64,000 nt of DNA, from positions 186,001-250,000 of the forward strand of contig JAEPNK010000002.1 in NCBI GenBank assembly GCA_017643495.1, given 5' to 3'. Shown here one piece after another: positions 27,213 to 36,690 of the stretch (within the stretch, counting starts at the first letter, position 1; each line of letters starts with the position of its first letter). The position numbers were made by a program, and so were the translations under genes. Origin of the DNA: Rhizobiaceae bacterium. GTDB taxonomy: Bacteria; Pseudomonadota; Alphaproteobacteria; Rhizobiales; Rhizobiaceae. Under the pieces are notes generated by a model, which did not search any database, was not told where the DNA came from, and saw only the letters and a program-made list of their open reading frames with translations.

Positions 27213-29123
27213 TCAGGAATTGACCCCTTTGATACGGGCCTTTCTGGTCGCATCAATTGCTTTCATCAGATGCGTATCACGCCCATACATGTCGGCGAAA
27301 TATTTCACGGAACCGTCAGCCTGCGGCCATGCGGTAAAATACGAAACATAGACCGGCACCTTTACCGGCAGCTTCTCGGTCAGGTTCTTGCCTTGGGCCA
27401 CCTGGTTGGCGATATGCTTGCGGCTGCTGCCCATGACGGCTGCCGCCATTGCCCGTGGGTCATGCAGGCGGATACAGCCGTGGCTGAATGCCCGGTTATC
27501 CTTTTTGAACAGGCGCTTGGCAGGCGTGTCATGCATGTAGATAGAATGCTTGTTGGGGAACATGATCTTGAGTTCACCAAGTGCATTGCGCGGCCCAGGA
27601 GGCTGGCGTACGGCAAACTTCGGGTTCCGGCCAACCTCATACCAGTTAACCGAACTGGATGACATTGCCTGCCCTCCCCAGGTCCTGACCTCATAACCGC
27701 TCTGGTCCAGATAGCCCGGATTGCCAAGTGATTTTGGCAGGAATTCATTGACGATGATCGAACGCGGCACATTCCAGTATGGATTGTATTCAATGTGCTC
27801 GATTTCGTCGTAAAAGAAGTTCGTCTGGTTTGATTTCTTGCCGACCACGACCCTCATCGAGAGTTTTTCATTTCCTCCCTCGATATAACGGGCACGGTAT
27901 TCCGGCTGGTTAATGAATACATGGCGATTGCCCAACTGGTGCGGAAGCCAGCGCAGGCGTTCCATCGCCAACTGAACCCGTTCAATCTTGGAAGCTGATG
28001 AAATACCTGCCAGCCGTGAAATCGTGTTCTTGCCGATAATGCCGTCAGCGCCAAGCCCGGCCTCTTTCTGGTATCCCTTGACCAGTGCAGAAAGTTCCTT
28101 CGAATAGAGTTCGTCACCCAGGTAAGCGGCCAGTGTTTCAGCATGCGTTTCAAGCAAGTCTTCTGATGCGCGCTGTTTTATGGCTGCAACAATCTTCGGA
28201 AGTTCCGGATGGCTTTTGCCGGGACGCAGAAGAATGTTCCGTTCCAGCTCGATAACGTCGTCATTGTCACTGTTCAGCGCCACAAGCTCCTGCTTGAGAG
28301 CAAGGAACTTTTCATTGTCCGGATGGAATGTCTCCAGCGTGTTTGCCGGCAATGCCTTCGAAAAAATCTTCGCCAACATGGCTGCGGCACGATCATTTCG
28401 CTCCGGAAAGTCATGATATCCGCTCAACAGGTTCGGATTGATGGAACCAAAGGAAGCGTCCATTGCATAACGCAAGGCTGCATTGGTAAGCGAAATTTCC
28501 CTGACAATGCGTGCAGAAGCCTTGGCTTCATCACTTGCAGCTTCTTCAACCGAGACTGTTTCAACTTCGTAATCGGAAGGATGCAGTCCGTATTCATCAG
28601 CCCTGGCGAGAACTTTCATTACCGAGCGGGCCTTGGCATTCCACTGTCCGTCTTCGGTAACCCAGATATAATCCTGGTTTTTGTTGTAATGATCGGAGAT
28701 CACACTTGCCAGATGGCTTTCTGTGGCAAGCTCAAGCTCGCGGGCAACCGACAGGTCCTTTGTGAGTGCCGTAACATTCGGCTGCTCAATGGTTGTTGAG
28801 AGCCCCTGCTCTGCAGGAGACCCTTCATTGATCTCGATCTCGGCGGATGCAAGCTCTACTGCAAGCGGCTTCAGCGTGATGGCGGATCGCTTGGCGACCT
28901 TGTACGCATAATTCTTGCTTGTGCTGACCTTTGGCAGGCTCTTCAGTGCTGCGGCACGGCGCTCCTGCTCCCGCAATTCCCGGGCACGACGCTGCTCTAT
29001 AACACGCTCTTTGTATGCCCTTGGAAACAGGATATCCAGCAATGTCTTGCGCTGCTCGGCAATTGCCGGGGTTGCCAGCACTGAACCGGCAAGCAACGCG
29101 CTTAGAAGAATACGCATCTTCAT
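27213..29123 (-). CDS. L,D-transpeptidase (YcbB/LdtD-like)
   Basis: 636 residues from the ATG at 29123, with GGAAGG upstream and a signal peptide ending near AIA-E. An Arg/Glu-rich helical stretch follows the signal (about 25-55). A long middle region resembles the scaffold domain of YcbB proteins. A peptidoglycan-binding segment (GYQKEAGLGADGIIGKNTISRL) precedes the YkuD catalytic domain with HDTPAK and the nucleophile motif SHGCIRL. It makes 3-3 cross-links, abundant in Rhizobiales that grow from the pole. Confidence 0.92.
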   Translation of the reverse strand: MKMRILLSALLAGSVLATPAIAEQRKTLLDILFPRAYKERVIEQRRARELREQERRAAALKSLPKVSTSKNYAYKVAKRSAITLKPLAVELASAEIEINEGSPAEQGLSTTIEQPNVTALTKDLSVARELELATESHLASVISDHYNKNQDYIWVTEDGQWNAKARSVMKVLARADEYGLHPSDYEVETVSVEEAASDEAKASARIVREISLTNAALRYAMDASFGSINPNLLSGYHDFPERNDRAAAMLAKIFSKALPANTLETFHPDNEKFLALKQELVALNSDNDDVIELERNILLRPGKSHPELPKIVAAIKQRASEDLLETHAETLAAYLGDELYSKELSALVKGYQKEAGLGADGIIGKNTISRLAGISSASKIERVQLAMERLRWLPHQLGNRHVFINQPEYRARYIEGGNEKLSMRVVVGKKSNQTNFFYDEIEHIEYNPYWNVPRSIIVNEFLPKSLGNPGYLDQSGYEVRTWGGQAMSSSSVNWYEVGRNPKFAVRQPPGPRNALGELKIMFPNKHSIYMHDTPAKRLFKKDNRAFSHGCIRLHDPRAMAAAVMGSSRKHIANQVAQGKNLTEKLPVKVPVYVSYFTAWPQADGSVKYFADMYGRDTHLMKAIDATRKARIKGVNS

Positions 29124-29284
29124 ATTGAAACCTTCCGCCACATCATTCGGATTTTGCGCATCATACGCGAAACCGTATGGAAATCACAGATTCCACAAGG
29201 CCTCCCGGTCGGATTGTCATCAGATGTGATCGAAATCGCACACCCGGCGGAACCTACCGGAATAACAGGCAAATTCTCCAGTCC

Positions 29285-29317
29285 ATAAAAAAACCGGCAG
29301 GCTGGACACCTGCCGGT
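29285..29317 (-). terminator. Rho-independent terminator of rpsD
   Basis: Read on the minus strand, ACCGGCAGG and CCTGCCGGT form a 9-bp stem around a 7-base loop, followed by a run of seven T. It starts about 28 bases after the rpsD stop. Confidence 0.93.
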
Positions 29318-29344
29318 CTGAATAACAATTTGTTGCGTGAGCGA

Positions 29345-29962
29345 TTATCGGGAATAAAACTCGACCACGAGATTCGGTTCCATATGAACCGGATACGGTA
29401 CATCTGCAAACGCAGGCTTGCGCACATAGGTAACAGTCATTTTGCTGTGATCGGCTTCGATGTATTCAGGAACATCGCGCTCGGCAAGCTGAACAGCTTC
29501 CAGCACGATAGCAAGCTGCTTGGAGCGGTCACGAACTTCGATCACATCACCCGGATTACAACGATAAGACGGAATATCAACCTTCTGGCCGTTCACCTTG
29601 ACATGGCCGTGATTGATGAACTGGCGTGCTGCGAAGACAGTTGGCACCAGCTTGGCACGATAAACAATCGCATCGAGCCGGCTTTCGAGCAGGCCGATCA
29701 GGTTTTCAGAAGTATCGCCCTTTTGGCGAGTAGCTTCATTATAGACCTTGCGGAACTGTTTTTCTGAAATATTGCCGTAATAGCCTTTCAGCTTCTGTTT
29801 TGCACGAAGCTGGATACCGAAGTCGGAAGGCTTGCTGCGGCGACGCTGGCCGTGTTCACCCGGGCCGTATTCGCGGCGATTTACAGGAGACTTGGGACGG
29901 CCCCAGATGTTTTCGCCAAGACGGCGGTCAATCTTGTATTTGGTAGAAGTACGCTTGCTCAT
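29345..29962 (-). CDS. rpsD: 30S ribosomal protein S4
   Basis: 205 residues, the normal length. It has the S4 hallmarks: [20 protein letters not shown] at the N-terminus and the S4 RNA-binding domain [42 protein letters not shown]. It nucleates assembly of the 30S body. Here it is a single gene, as in other Rhizobiales, and not in a ribosomal operon. Confidence 0.98.
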   Translation of the reverse strand: MSKRTSTKYKIDRRLGENIWGRPKSPVNRREYGPGEHGQRRRSKPSDFGIQLRAKQKLKGYYGNISEKQFRKVYNEATRQKGDTSENLIGLLESRLDAIVYRAKLVPTVFAARQFINHGHVKVNGQKVDIPSYRCNPGDVIEVRDRSKQLAIVLEAVQLAERDVPEYIEADHSKMTVTYVRKPAFADVPYPVHMEPNLVVEFYSR

Positions 29963-30110
29963 TACATTTCCTTGTCATGTACAATGCATGTTCAACATCA
30001 CCCTTCCCGCAACATTGCGAAAAGGCAGGAAACGTACCCTCCTCTGCAGTTCATTGATAACTGCCGACAGAACAGGCTGCGCACGTTTTGCAACCGGTTC
30101 ACGGGATACG

Positions 30111-30143
30111 TTAAAAACCGCGCAAGCCGAAATGGCTGCGCGG
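30111..30143 (-). terminator. Probable terminator of murI
   Basis: On the minus strand CCGCGC-AGCC pairs with GGCT-T-GCGCGG around ATTTC with one bulged base, followed by TTTTTAAC. It lies about 85 bases after the murI stop. Confidence 0.75.
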
Positions 30144-30228
30144 CAGGTGCTGGATAAGCAAAAACCGGACGCAAGTCAAGCAAGTACAGGCACACATGCA
30201 AATGAAACAGGAGTGACTGCCGGCAGGC

Positions 30229-31032
30229 TTATTCAACTGGACGCAAACCAAAACCGGCAATCAACTGGCGACTGGCCGGATCAATTGTGCCGCTGGTAAA
30301 CTGCGCATAGCTGCGCCCTGTGAAGGGTTCCATTGCCGCAATGTCCAGATCTCCCTGCTCGAGAAGGTTGAGTGCCCTTCTTGCAATCGCTTCGGATGTA
30401 TCAATCCAGTCCACAGGCCAGGGCGCCATTTTACGCATCCTGTTTGCAAGAAACGGGTAATGGGTACACGCAAGAACCACAATATCCGTACGCTTTCCCT
30501 CGCGTTCGACAAAACAGGGAGCTATTTCCGCTGCAACGGCTGCTTCATCGGTAAACCCGCCCCGCATGTAACGCTCGGCAAGGGCAGCAAGTCCGGTACT
30601 GCCAACAAGGTTCACCTCGCATTTGGAAGCATATGAAGTAATCAGGTCACGGGTATATTGCCGTTTGACCGTTCCGGGAGTAGCCAGCACGGATACGAGG
30701 CCCGAGCGGGTTCGCTCGGCGGCCGGCTTGATAGCAGGAACCGTTCCGACAAAACCGGTTGAGGGAAATGCCTCACGCAACGCGCCTATGCCTATCGTTG
30801 ATGCGGTATTGCAGGCAATGACAACCAGTTCCGGTTCCCATTTGGCAATAAGGTCACCAAACAGCGCCACCATCCTGGCCGTAAGCTCGTTTTCGTCCCA
30901 CGCACCATAGGGAAAGGCCGCATCGTCGGCCACGTATACAAACTGCATCTGGGGAAGCAGCACGCGCGCTTCACGCAACACGGTCAGCCCGCCAATGCCG
31001 GAATCGAATATCAGTATTCGCAAAGGGGTCAC
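30229..31032 (-). CDS. murI: Glutamate racemase
   Basis: 267 residues. The family motif [14 protein letters not shown] is near residue 8. The two catalytic cysteines are C74 in ACNTAST and the one in LACTHYPFL. It makes D-glutamate for peptidoglycan. It follows the PAP2 gene by 9 bases and is probably co-transcribed with it. Confidence 0.96.
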   Translation of the reverse strand: MTPLRILIFDSGIGGLTVLREARVLLPQMQFVYVADDAAFPYGAWDENELTARMVALFGDLIAKWEPELVVIACNTASTIGIGALREAFPSTGFVGTVPAIKPAAERTRSGLVSVLATPGTVKRQYTRDLITSYASKCEVNLVGSTGLAALAERYMRGGFTDEAAVAAEIAPCFVEREGKRTDIVVLACTHYPFLANRMRKMAPWPVDWIDTSEAIARRALNLLEQGDLDIAAMEPFTGRSYAQFTSGTIDPASRQLIAGFGLRPVE

Positions 31033-31041
31033 GTCTTCCCG

Positions 31042-31941
31042 TCAGGCGCGACTGGAAAAGCGGTTGGCAAACAGGGCTGCATAGGCAGGTTTTCCTGAAG
31101 CCATCGCCCGCCGGCGCGCTTTCCTGCGGGCACGCTTGCTGGCCAGGTTGCGCAGGCGCAAGGACCCGGTTTCGGAAAATTCAAACAGCAAACGCTTGCG
31201 CGCAAATGCACGCGCATAAAGCCATGTAAAGAGAATGCCCACAGCAAGTCCGGCAATGACGTCACTCGGGTAATGGGCTCCAACGCCAACCCTGCTTGCA
31301 CCAACCCAAAGGGCCAGGACAAAAACCGCTACCCTGAATCTGGGCAACAGCAGATAGATTATCGCCGCGAGTGCACCGATTGTTGTTGAGTGCCCGGAAG
31401 GGAAGCTCGCAAATGTATAGGAATCTCCGAAAGGCACGGACATCCAGTAGGAACTGCCGTCAAACAGTGCCGGACGAGCCCGCCCGATCAGGTTTTTGAG
31501 GACGATTGCGATCAGTCCGCTGAAAACGATTGTCGTCAAGGCAAAGTAGAAATGTAGGAAAACATGATGCCACTGAACCATGTGGGGTACGCTCAGCCGG
31601 TCATCACGATATGCAGACATGAACAGAACGATGCTACCTGTACCGATAATCAGCCAGTGTGACTTTCCGATATCTGTCGTAAGAGTGAACCACCTGTTCA
31701 GAATGCCGGTTTCGCCATAGTAGAAATCATCAAACCTGGGATCAAGAACCAGATAGGCGAACGAGATCGCCACGGCTATGGTAAGCAAAACAGCAGCAAA
31801 AAGCTTTGCATCCGGAAGCACTCCGTGTGCCTTCGTCACCTTTCGGCGGTCTACAAAACGGTAATAGTCCCGCATGGACCGTATCCAGGAATTTAGAAGC
31901 ATGATTCCCCTGAGTGCGTATTCCGGAATTCGTATACCCAT
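31042..31941 (-). CDS. PAP2-family membrane phosphatase
   Basis: About 299 residues from the ATG at 31941; the frame is open to 32043 and a shorter start at 31902 is also possible. The three PAP2 motifs are intact: KNLIGRARP, FPSGHS and SRVGVGAHYPSD. Five or six membrane helices surround them, and the C-terminal 45 residues are very basic. The group dephosphorylates lipid phosphates such as undecaprenyl or phosphatidylglycerol phosphate. Placement just before murI suggests undecaprenyl pyrophosphate recycling, but LpxE-like lipid A phosphatases look similar. Confidence 0.85.
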   Translation of the reverse strand: MGIRIPEYALRGIMLLNSWIRSMRDYYRFVDRRKVTKAHGVLPDAKLFAAVLLTIAVAISFAYLVLDPRFDDFYYGETGILNRWFTLTTDIGKSHWLIIGTGSIVLFMSAYRDDRLSVPHMVQWHHVFLHFYFALTTIVFSGLIAIVLKNLIGRARPALFDGSSYWMSVPFGDSYTFASFPSGHSTTIGALAAIIYLLLPRFRVAVFVLALWVGASRVGVGAHYPSDVIAGLAVGILFTWLYARAFARKRLLFEFSETGSLRLRNLASKRARRKARRRAMASGKPAYAALFANRFSSRA

Positions 31942-32089
31942 AGACGTTCTGCCGGATGGTGTCGTGAAAAGCAAGTCTGTGAGCCGGATAGCAGCAGATG
32001 CATTCAGATATGTGACAATTTTGTTCCACAGGAAAAACAACAAGAATATCCCCGGGTTTCTGGCAGTTCTTGTTTGAAACCCGATGCTT

Positions 32090-32884
32090 TTACTTGTCCT
32101 TTTGGGTGTCAGCCCCGCTTCTGCCCTTCATCCATCGGCGCTCAAGGGCCGCAATCACTCCCCTTAGTGTCTGGATCGCCGGTTCATTCAGTTGCGCGTG
32201 GGTAAATATGTTGCGGATATTAAGAACCAGGGTTTCCTTCATTTCCGGAGGATAAAAATAATGGGCATCATCCAGGGCGCTCTCCAGATGGTCTGTCAGC
32301 CGAATCAGTGACTCCCTGCTGGCAGGAGTAACGTCCGGGCTTTGGAATACGGTTTCCCCCTTCTCAATGGATGTTCGCATCCATTCATATGACATCAGCA
32401 AAACAGCCTGGGCTATGTTGAGAGAGGCAAATGCCGGATTGACCGGAAAGGTCACAATTTCGTCTGCAAGGGCAACTTCCTCGTTGTTCAATCCCCAGCG
32501 CTCCCTGCCGAAAAGAATGCCGACGCTTTGCCCGGTCCCAATCAGCCCCTTTGCGTGCTCACAGGCGGTATCGGGCGCAAGAACGGGCTTTACCATCTCC
32601 CGTTGCCGGGCTGTTGTAGCCATCACATGGTTGAGGTCGCCAACAGCTTCCTGGATCGTTTCGTAAACCCGGGTCTGGTCGATCACGTGATCAGCCCGGC
32701 TGGCGGCAGCCTTTGCCTTCTCACTGGGCCATCCGTCCCGCGGGTTTACCAGCCGCAGTTCGCTCAAACCGAAATTGGCCATTGCCCGGGCAACCATGCC
32801 GATGTTTTCACCCAGTTGCGGCTCAACCAGTATGATGACCGGCCCGCCCGTAAGCATCTCTTTTGTTTTGTCAGTTCCCGACAT
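32090..32884 (-). CDS. SpoU-family RNA 2'-O-methyltransferase (TrmJ-like)
   Basis: 264 residues. The SpoU motifs are clear: VEPQLGENIGMVARAMANFGL (motif 1), ILFGRERWGLNNEEVALAD (motif 2) and NPAFASLNIAQAVLLMSYE (motif 3). TrmJ methylates ribose 32 of some tRNAs; rRNA-acting relatives exist. The C-terminal part is helical. PAP2 and murI follow on the same strand. Confidence 0.9.
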   Translation of the reverse strand: MSGTDKTKEMLTGGPVIILVEPQLGENIGMVARAMANFGLSELRLVNPRDGWPSEKAKAAASRADHVIDQTRVYETIQEAVGDLNHVMATTARQREMVKPVLAPDTACEHAKGLIGTGQSVGILFGRERWGLNNEEVALADEIVTFPVNPAFASLNIAQAVLLMSYEWMRTSIEKGETVFQSPDVTPASRESLIRLTDHLESALDDAHYFYPPEMKETLVLNIRNIFTHAQLNEPAIQTLRGVIAALERRWMKGRSGADTQKDK

Positions 32885-32944
32885 TGATGAAACCGTTCCG
32901 TTGACGCATTCTAAACGCGTGTCTCCTAGCAGGGGTTTATCAAG

Positions 32945-33862
32945 GTGGAAACAGCAAGTTTGGGCTCAATGCACACCCATCGGCTTTCAAGGGCATTCGT
33001 GTTTGGCGGAACCTATGGCAACCTGCAGGCAACCAGGGCGATGCTTGAGCAGGCGTATCATTTGGGGTTCAGCCCGCAGGAGATTATTTTCACAGGAGAC
33101 AGCGCTGCATATTGTGCAGACCCCGAAGCCACTGCCCGGTTGATCATCGATGCCGGAATCCCGGCAATCATGGGCAATTGTGAAGAAGCTCTGGCCAATG
33201 ACAGCGCGGATTGCGGATGCGGGTTTGAAGAGGGGTCAGCTTGCGACCTGCTCTCCGTGCAATGGTTCGGGTATTGCAGGGCCCACATTTCTGCTTACGT
33301 CAGGCAATGGATGGCCTCCCTGCCCCGCTCGCTCGTGGTGGAGATTGGAAAATTCCGCCTGCTTTGCACCCATGCCACGCCGGACAGTATCAACCGGTTC
33401 GTTTTCGCCTCTGATTTCGCAACCGGAAAGTTCAGTCCGCTCGACGGACCGTATGACGGCTATGTCACCGGCCATTCCGGCATCCCGTTCGCCACCGGCA
33501 CCAACGGGAAATGCTGGATCAACACGGGCGCAGCCGGAATGCCTGCCAATGACGGTACATCGCGCGTCTGGTACGGCATTATCGAACAACAGGAAGACGA
33601 GTTGGTAACGAGGCTCATGCCTTTGTCATATGACTATCCCGCGGCTATCAGCTCGATGGAGAAAAATGGCTTGCCAACCGGCTACGCGCAATGCCTGGCT
33701 GATGGCCTTTGGCCAAGCCATGACATTTTGCCAGAAGTTGAAAAGAATGCTGGCGGGCGGGCGCTGGAAGAAACGACATTCAGGTTTTGCCGTAAAACCG
33801 GACATGCACCGGCAGAACCGGCATCACCCCCTGATGTAAGCAGTTCTTCTGCAGCAGAATGA
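32945..33862 (+). CDS. Metallophosphoesterase-fold protein with altered metal motifs
   Basis: 305 residues from a GTG; an ATG at 32969 is an alternative. The layout follows YfcE/MJ0936-type phosphoesterases, but motif 1, normally DxHGN, reads GGTYGN, and GNHD reads GNCEE. GD (FTGDSAAYC), THATPD and GHSGIPF remain at the other positions. A cysteine-rich piece DCGCGFEEGSACD lies near residue 96. It belongs to a recognisable alphaproteobacterial subgroup, and whether it binds two metals is doubtful. It is divergent from the methyltransferase (60 bases), and its stop abuts the stop of the next convergent gene. Confidence 0.75.
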   Translation: METASLGSMHTHRLSRAFVFGGTYGNLQATRAMLEQAYHLGFSPQEIIFTGDSAAYCADPEATARLIIDAGIPAIMGNCEEALANDSADCGCGFEEGSACDLLSVQWFGYCRAHISAYVRQWMASLPRSLVVEIGKFRLLCTHATPDSINRFVFASDFATGKFSPLDGPYDGYVTGHSGIPFATGTNGKCWINTGAAGMPANDGTSRVWYGIIEQQEDELVTRLMPLSYDYPAAISSMEKNGLPTGYAQCLADGLWPSHDILPEVEKNAGGRALEETTFRFCRKTGHAPAEPASPPDVSSSSAAE

Positions 33863-34111
33863 TCAGTCCAGATCACCCGGATAAGGTTGCTCGTATTCCT
33901 GGCATCCGTCACAAATCCTGTTGACCTTGTGGCGCTTTTCCCAACCTTCAATATGATCCTGTGACACGGTTGTCCCGACAATCATCCGGTCAATGCCCTG
34001 ACCATTCGATGCTTCAGCCATTTCGTCTGCTGAACCGGGGTCACCTGCAGACTTGACTTGCCAGGCCACTGCCACACCCATTGCCAGGATCGAATACCCG
34101 ATAATCCGCAT
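33863..34111 (-). CDS. Small exported or membrane-anchored protein with CxxC
   Basis: 82 residues from the ATG at 34111, preceded by AGGGGGAG, the strongest ribosome site nearby. It has an N-terminal hydrophobic segment (IIGYSILAMGVAVAWQV) and then a polar acidic tail containing CDGC and ending QPYPGDLD. The cysteine pair could bind metal or heme-like ligands or form a disulfide; a single CxxC without following His argues against c-type heme. No family recognised. Confidence 0.6.
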   Translation of the reverse strand: MRIIGYSILAMGVAVAWQVKSAGDPGSADEMAEASNGQGIDRMIVGTTVSQDHIEGWEKRHKVNRICDGCQEYEQPYPGDLD

Positions 34112-34305
34112 GTTTACTCCCCCTAAATTCTGAACATTTTCAGTAACAATGCCCAAAAAAAATTAACCGGACTTTAAGATTGATCAAATTTTGGGGAAGC
34201 CTGCATTTGCCGCTCCCCATAAAACGGATTTGCCGGTTTTCCACCCCTCTGGAATGGTATTCATAAACATTCTGGAAACGCTTTTTCTGTATCAATTACC
34301 CGGTC

Positions 34306-36678
34306 ATGCCACGGGAAAACGCAGTGTCCAGTTTGTCAGCCCTAAGAACACGCTCATTGGAGCGCTATTCCGCCATCAAGACGGGTGTAGTGCAAAGACG
34401 GCGTGAACTGCATCATTACGAAGACCACACGGCCTTTTTCTTCAGCAAGGTCAGCGCAGCGTCGGCCGCGCTGATTACATTTTTCCTGACGCTTGAACCG
34501 GCCCTGCTGGCTGCCGCCATTGTTATGGGAGCGGTCCTTCTCCTTGATATATGGAACATCCGGGCACACAAGAAACTGGTTGACGGCCTGTCGCACAACT
34601 ACAGAAGATGGCAATTCGGATACAGTTCGCTTTCAACCATATTCATGTTTTCAACCGGCCTGTGGTGTTTCCTGTGCCTCTATCTGACCACAGATCCCTT
34701 CGTGCACCTGCTTTGCATATCCATCACAATGGGCAACCTTCTCAGCCTGATATGCAGAAACTTCACCAATGACAAGATCCTGACAATACAGGTTGCAGCG
34801 GTCGGCATTCCGGTAATGATCGGGATTTTCTCCTATGGAGATTTCCGCAGCATCATATTGAGCGCATTCTTTTTGCCGTTGTTCTCCAGTATTCGTGACA
34901 TGTCCGCGCGGTTGCGGAAATTCTTCAAGGATGTTGAAAGCCACTATATCGAGAAGGAAGAGTTTGGCATTCAGCTCAACGAGGCACTGGAAAGCATGTC
35001 CCACGGCCTCATCATGTTTGATGAAGACATGAAATTGAGGATTATCAACCAGACTGCACGCGACATTCTCAACATCGCCCCCGAGATCAACTGTTACAGC
35101 AAGGGACTGGAAGAGATTGCCCGCCTGGTGGACGCTCACAAACCTTCTTCCAACCGGGTCCGGATTCTTGAGCACACGCTTCTGAAACGCTTACGGCATC
35201 GCAGCCAGGACAAGGTTTTCAAGATTTCAGGTGACCTTTACATCGAGTTGTCGATCAAGCTGCGGGATGAAGGCGGCTGCGTTCTGGTCTTCGAGGATGT
35301 CAGCCAGCGTATCCAGTACGAGTCACGCATCAACGAACTGGCACGGTTTGACGAACTCACAGGCCTTTGCAACCGAAGCTACTTCATGCAGCAGGCAAAG
35401 CGTGTACTGAACAATACCGGTGACAACGAAACCGGTGCGGTACTCTTCTTTGATCTCGATGATTTCAAGCGCGTCAACGATACATTCGGACACGAGGCGG
35501 GAGATTTTATCCTCTCTTCTGTTGCCGAACGTCTAAAACAGCTTCTTCCCAATGGAGCAATTGGCGCCAGATACGGTGGAGACGAGTTCGTCGTAATTGT
35601 GAAAGGTGCTGACCTGCCTGGCGGCGTTGAGGACCTTGCAGAGAACATCGTCAGGGAAGTTGCCAGGGATCTGGTTTACAACAACCAGATCCTGCGCTTT
35701 GGTGCCAGCTTGGGTTTTGCACGCTTCCCGAAAGACGGAACTTCCGTCGAGCGCTTGCTGAAACTTGCAGACCTTGCACTTTACGAAGCCAAGTCGGCAG
35801 GCAAAAACAGCTATCGTAACTTCACACCGGAAATGGAAAACTCGTTGCAGGAAAGGCTGCAGCTTGAAAATGACCTCTCCCACGCGATCAAGAACAATCT
35901 GCTGGAACTTCACTTCCAGCCGATTGTGTGTGCCGATACCGGAAAGACCAGGGTTTTTGAATCTCTCACACGCTGGACAAGAAACGGACAACCGGTCAGC
36001 CCCGCACGGTTTATTCCCATAGCTGAAGATCTGGGCCTGATCACCGAAATCGGCAGTTGGACATTGCTGGAAGCGTGCCGCAATTGCGTGACCTGGCCGG
36101 AAGATGTCTCTGTCGCAGTGAACGTCTCCGCGGTTCAGTTCCAGGTTGGTTCGATTATTGCAGCCGTTAAAAAGGCACTTGATGAAAGCGGCCTCGAACC
36201 GTCCCGGCTTGAAATAGAAATCACCGAAACTGCGGTGCTGAATGACCTCTCCCATGCAACAGCTGTTCTTGAAGAACTGAGCAAGCTGGGCGTACGCATT
36301 TCGCTTGATGATTTCGGCACGGGTTATTCCAGCCTTTCCTATCTGCACAAACTGCCACTCAACAAGGTCAAGATAGACAAGTCCTTTGTTGATGACATTG
36401 AAACCAACAAGCGCTCCCGCACCCTGCTCAAGGGTATCACTGCGCTGGGCCGTGCGTTGGGCCTGAAGATCGTTGTGGAGGGCATAGAGACCCAGGACCA
36501 GTGCAACCTTCTGGCCGAGCTTTATGAAGTCGATTTCATGCAGGGCTACTATTTCGCCAAGGCTGTACCGGCAGAAGAAGCTGGTCGGTTCCTCAACAGG
36601 CCGGACCATGAGATCGACAAGGAAATCACACCGGACGAAGAAACGCTCAACCTTGCAACCCGGGAGATGGTCGCCTGA
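34306..36678 (+). CDS. Membrane GGDEF-EAL protein (cyclic-di-GMP turnover)
   Basis: 790 residues. Five or six membrane helices (about 45-200) precede a PAS-like segment (about 220-335), a GGDEF domain with intact GGDEF at 424-428, and an EAL domain. The EAL signature reads E-S-L (E552-S-L) and the loop DDFGTGYSSL is intact, as are EITET and VVEGIET. The inhibitory RxxD site before GGDEF is absent. Both activities are therefore possible. It is a single gene, convergent with the lyase gene 12 bases away. Confidence 0.93.
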   Translation: MPRENAVSSLSALRTRSLERYSAIKTGVVQRRRELHHYEDHTAFFFSKVSAASAALITFFLTLEPALLAAAIVMGAVLLLDIWNIRAHKKLVDGLSHNYRRWQFGYSSLSTIFMFSTGLWCFLCLYLTTDPFVHLLCISITMGNLLSLICRNFTNDKILTIQVAAVGIPVMIGIFSYGDFRSIILSAFFLPLFSSIRDMSARLRKFFKDVESHYIEKEEFGIQLNEALESMSHGLIMFDEDMKLRIINQTARDILNIAPEINCYSKGLEEIARLVDAHKPSSNRVRILEHTLLKRLRHRSQDKVFKISGDLYIELSIKLRDEGGCVLVFEDVSQRIQYESRINELARFDELTGLCNRSYFMQQAKRVLNNTGDNETGAVLFFDLDDFKRVNDTFGHEAGDFILSSVAERLKQLLPNGAIGARYGGDEFVVIVKGADLPGGVEDLAENIVREVARDLVYNNQILRFGASLGFARFPKDGTSVERLLKLADLALYEAKSAGKNSYRNFTPEMENSLQERLQLENDLSHAIKNNLLELHFQPIVCADTGKTRVFESLTRWTRNGQPVSPARFIPIAEDLGLITEIGSWTLLEACRNCVTWPEDVSVAVNVSAVQFQVGSIIAAVKKALDESGLEPSRLEIEITETAVLNDLSHATAVLEELSKLGVRISLDDFGTGYSSLSYLHKLPLNKVKIDKSFVDDIETNKRSRTLLKGITALGRALGLKIVVEGIETQDQCNLLAELYEVDFMQGYYFAKAVPAEEAGRFLNRPDHEIDKEITPDEETLNLATREMVA

Positions 36679-36690
36679 CCATACCTGCTG

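Noticed and set aside
35533-36609. 358-codon minus-strand frame opposite the GGDEF-EAL gene
   Set aside because: Both catalytic domains are encoded on the plus strand.
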